This document shows positions 62,032-64,000 of a stretch of 64,000 nucleotides of DNA, piece by piece. The stretch spans positions 62,001 through 126,000 of the forward strand of contig RCTD01000033.1 of NCBI GenBank assembly GCA_014898415.1, in the 5' to 3' direction. A model generated the notes under the pieces. It was given only the letters and a program-made list of their open reading frames with translations. It had not been told where the DNA came from and made no database searches. How positions within the stretch are numbered: the first letter of the stretch is position 1; the number at the start of each line of letters is the position of its first letter. Made by a program: the position numbers and the translations under genes. Origin of the DNA: Stromatinia cepivora. Lineage: Eukaryota > Ascomycota > Leotiomycetes > Helotiales > Sclerotiniaceae.

Positions 62032-62197
62032 TGTTAACTTTTGATATAGGAAGTAATAGTATTATTAACTATATAGGTTGAATTAAGGATCTATAATTCT
62101 AGTAAGAATAGAATTGAGATTATCCCCAAATATGGTTTGTGCACCATTGTGATCACGTGACCTCAATTCTAATCCTATGATGGCCTCATTTCCAATA
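62032..62197 (-). repeat. Copia-C 5' LTR (right in the window)
   Basis: 166 bp; outer edge keeps GTGATCACGTGACCTCAATT, inner edge mutated. Confidence 0.92.
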
Positions 62198-62990
62198 TAT
62201 TCAATATATATTTTATAATTTGTTATAATATCATTCCAAAAATCTTATTTAAATATAATATAAAGAATTGGAAATGTAGATGTTATTCATTTTTAATTCT
62301 AAAGTATATTATAGTTCGATTTAAATGATATTTGAAATAATAAGATTTTATAATAAAAAAATAAGATATAATTATATAAAATAATAAATGCTTTATAAAA
62401 TAAGAAAAAGAAAAAAGGATTAATAATACTTTTATACTTTTGAACAAAAATGATAATCAGAAATAATTCAAATTTATAAATATATTAAGAATATAAAGAT
62501 TATAATATAAATATACTTTTGGGATTTTGAAAAAAGCAACCTTTATATTACAGATAGAAATTTTGAATCAAAGAAATATAGATATTCTATCAATTCATAT
62601 TTGGAAATCTTGGAAACCAAATTAGCTTTCATTTTCGAAGAATTGAACTCTGAATATCAATTTATACAAAATAATACTTTTATTTATTGAATTTATAAAA
62701 TTAAGAATTAATTTAATATTTACAATATTATAAAATTAAATAATTGATCTCTATATTCCCCCGATTTGAATCCTATTGAACATATTTGATAACATTTAAA
62801 AATCAAGATCTTTGAAATATTTTTAAAATATTTCAACAAATAAATCAAAATCGGAATATACAAAACAACAATTTGAATTATACCTTCAAATAATATAGAA
62901 TACATTGAATGAAGAATTATTTTTAAAATTAATTGAAAATATATCTTCTAAAATTGAAACATATATCGAAACAAAGAATTAATATACAAA
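62198..62990 (+). pseudogene. Second Tc1-like transposase remnant (Tc1-2), N-terminal part missing
   Basis: Plus-strand frames read SNLYITDRNFESKKYRY (about 62540), LAFIFEELNSEYQFIQNN (about 62630) and YSPDLNPIEHI (about 62752). These follow Tc1-1 residue by residue (SNLYIMDRDFENKKYKY; YSPNLNPIEYI), so the two are one family on opposite strands. Comparison with Tc1-1 places the start codon about 620 bp before the WD motif at 62520, which would fall inside Copia-C. The first about 300 bp are therefore missing or on the other side of Copia-C. Several Trp and Gln codons are stops. Confidence 0.82.
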
Positions 62991-62999
62991 ATATTAAAC

Positions 63000-64000
63000 G
63001 ATCAAATTATTATTCATTAAATTAATTCTATATAAAAAAGATACCCTACTTAAATACATTTATTTTGATTATTAATTCAAATCAATTGATCAATTATTCA
63101 TAAAATTATATATAATTTAATAAAGATTATAATGTTTTTGAAAGTTATATAAAATAATAAACGAGAACTTTTACGAACCGACTGTATAATGTGAATGAGG
63201 TAGGTCGAGATACGTGTATCCCGATAGTACGCTGTGAGAGAGAATGAGAATTGGAATTGATTAGATTAGATTATATTATAAAGGCTTCAAATAGTAGAAT
63301 TAATAGAATAAATAATGATTTAAGTTATATAATTGATATATTAAAAGATTAATGGAAAACAATTAATTATTCAAGGAAAAAGGAAGCAGAACTTTTTTTT
63401 ATATTTAACTCTAAAGAGTTATATGATTATATGATTACGGATTAACTACGTATTAAGTCTTGATATCCCAACTCTCTTATAATAATTGTGATTCCATAAA
63501 CTTATGATATCTAGTCATTTGACTTACGGCTATTGGCAAAACCCAAAAATAACACATGTGATTTTAGAATAGTACTTAAATGACCTTGTCATTTGGCAAT
63601 AAACACTCCTACCAGAATCCATAACTACTCCGCTATCATCACCACAAAGTAGCGTTTGGAAAAACATAATTATATAAAGCGTAATAACGTAGCTCGCTTA
63701 AATCAATTACCCCACATATGGGCCACTCCTTATAGATCACCTTTTTACATCAAAAATCATAATTTTCATCTATTAATAATTTTACAATGAATCGCTATAA
63801 TTGATTGAAATTTAAAATATAGATTCTTTATATAGATATCAATTAATTCTGAAAATTTTATAATTTTCAATTTTGTTTTCATTGAAATTTTCAAGATTAA
63901 AATTTCGATTTTAATTTATATATAATTTTATATACAAATTAAAAAATATCAAAATTTTGAATAACTTTTCAACAAAAATAGTTAAAAATAAATTCTTAAT
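63000..64000. other. Right edge: mixed AT-rich and GC-richer islands, no gene recognised
   Basis: A GC-richer piece at about 63165-63260 starts TTTTACGAACCGACTG and resembles an LTR start in outline. A second at about 63430-63740 has two copies of GTCATTTG and no ORF. The last 250 bp are again almost pure A/T. Confidence 0.35.

Larger units (their letters stand above)
56703..62197 (-). mobile_element. Copia-C: Ty1/copia retrotransposon, same family as Copia-B
   Basis: Two 166-bp LTRs (56703-56868 and 62032-62197) in minus orientation bound 5,495 bp, with the purine tract (rc of 56869-56878) next to the left one. It carries all copia domains but no intact frame. The flanks differ: minus-strand 5' flank GAATA, 3' flank ATTAT, so the expected 5-bp duplication is missing. 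Confidence 0.92.

Noticed and set aside
1..64000. CRISPR arrays, rRNA and tRNA genes
   Set aside because: No spaced direct repeats, no rRNA-like blocks and no convincing tRNA A/B boxes were seen; a CRISPR array is not expected in a fungus.

Overview
The window comes from a filamentous ascomycete. Genes carry short GT-AG introns with CTAAC/CTGAC branch sites, translated exons resemble Leotiomycetes (probably Sclerotiniaceae such as Botrytis, Sclerotinia or Monilinia; this is inference), and the genome is split into gene-bearing DNA (about 1-14.4 kb) and a very AT-rich compartment (about 14.4-64 kb). The AT-rich part has the signature of repeat-induced point mutation (RIP): transition-only differences between LTRs, CpA to TpA, Gln/Trp codons turned into stops, and Cys/His of zinc fingers turned into Tyr.

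Gene-rich part: a short zinc-finger-like hypothetical gene with an in-frame stop before a tandem repeat (75-875); a long intergenic stretch; atg13, the scaffold of the Atg1 autophagy kinase complex (4134-7110, two introns); a mitochondrial iron-dependent hydroxyacid-oxoacid transhydrogenase of the ADHFE1 type (8416-10609, three introns); and an unrecognised 541-residue low-complexity protein (11544-13456, two introns). Five exon joins preserve frame and family motifs; the two joins of the third gene rest on frame and splice signals alone.

Transition and island (14.4-22 kb): a 1.8-kb non-autonomous LTR element with a 5-bp target duplication, a 305-bp MITE with 14-bp inverted repeats, one broken gene (19014-19582), one intact orphan gene (20395-21135) and a degenerate GATAATC-type repeat.

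Transposon nest (22-64 kb): Gypsy-1 (23125-38976) is split by Copia-A (26579-36220, opposite strand), which is split by a Tc1/mariner element (30078-31456). Copia-B (39485-52005) is split by Gypsy-2 (40095-47135, opposite strand). Copia-C (56703-62197) belongs to the Copia-B family and abuts a second Tc1 copy. A much older Gypsy pol lies at about 53.4-56.3 kb. Exact target-site duplications (ATAAT, ATATA, TA, GAATA, TAAAT, AATAT) fix the nesting. Nearly all coding in this part is dead. Removing the insertions gives about 6.2 kb for Gypsy-1, 8.26 kb for Copia-A, 5.48 kb for Copia-B and 7.04 kb for Gypsy-2.

Most striking signal: in all six LTR pairs the outer part of each LTR has escaped RIP and the inner part has not, giving a mirror-image mutation gradient. 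All reading was by eye; no database search was made.
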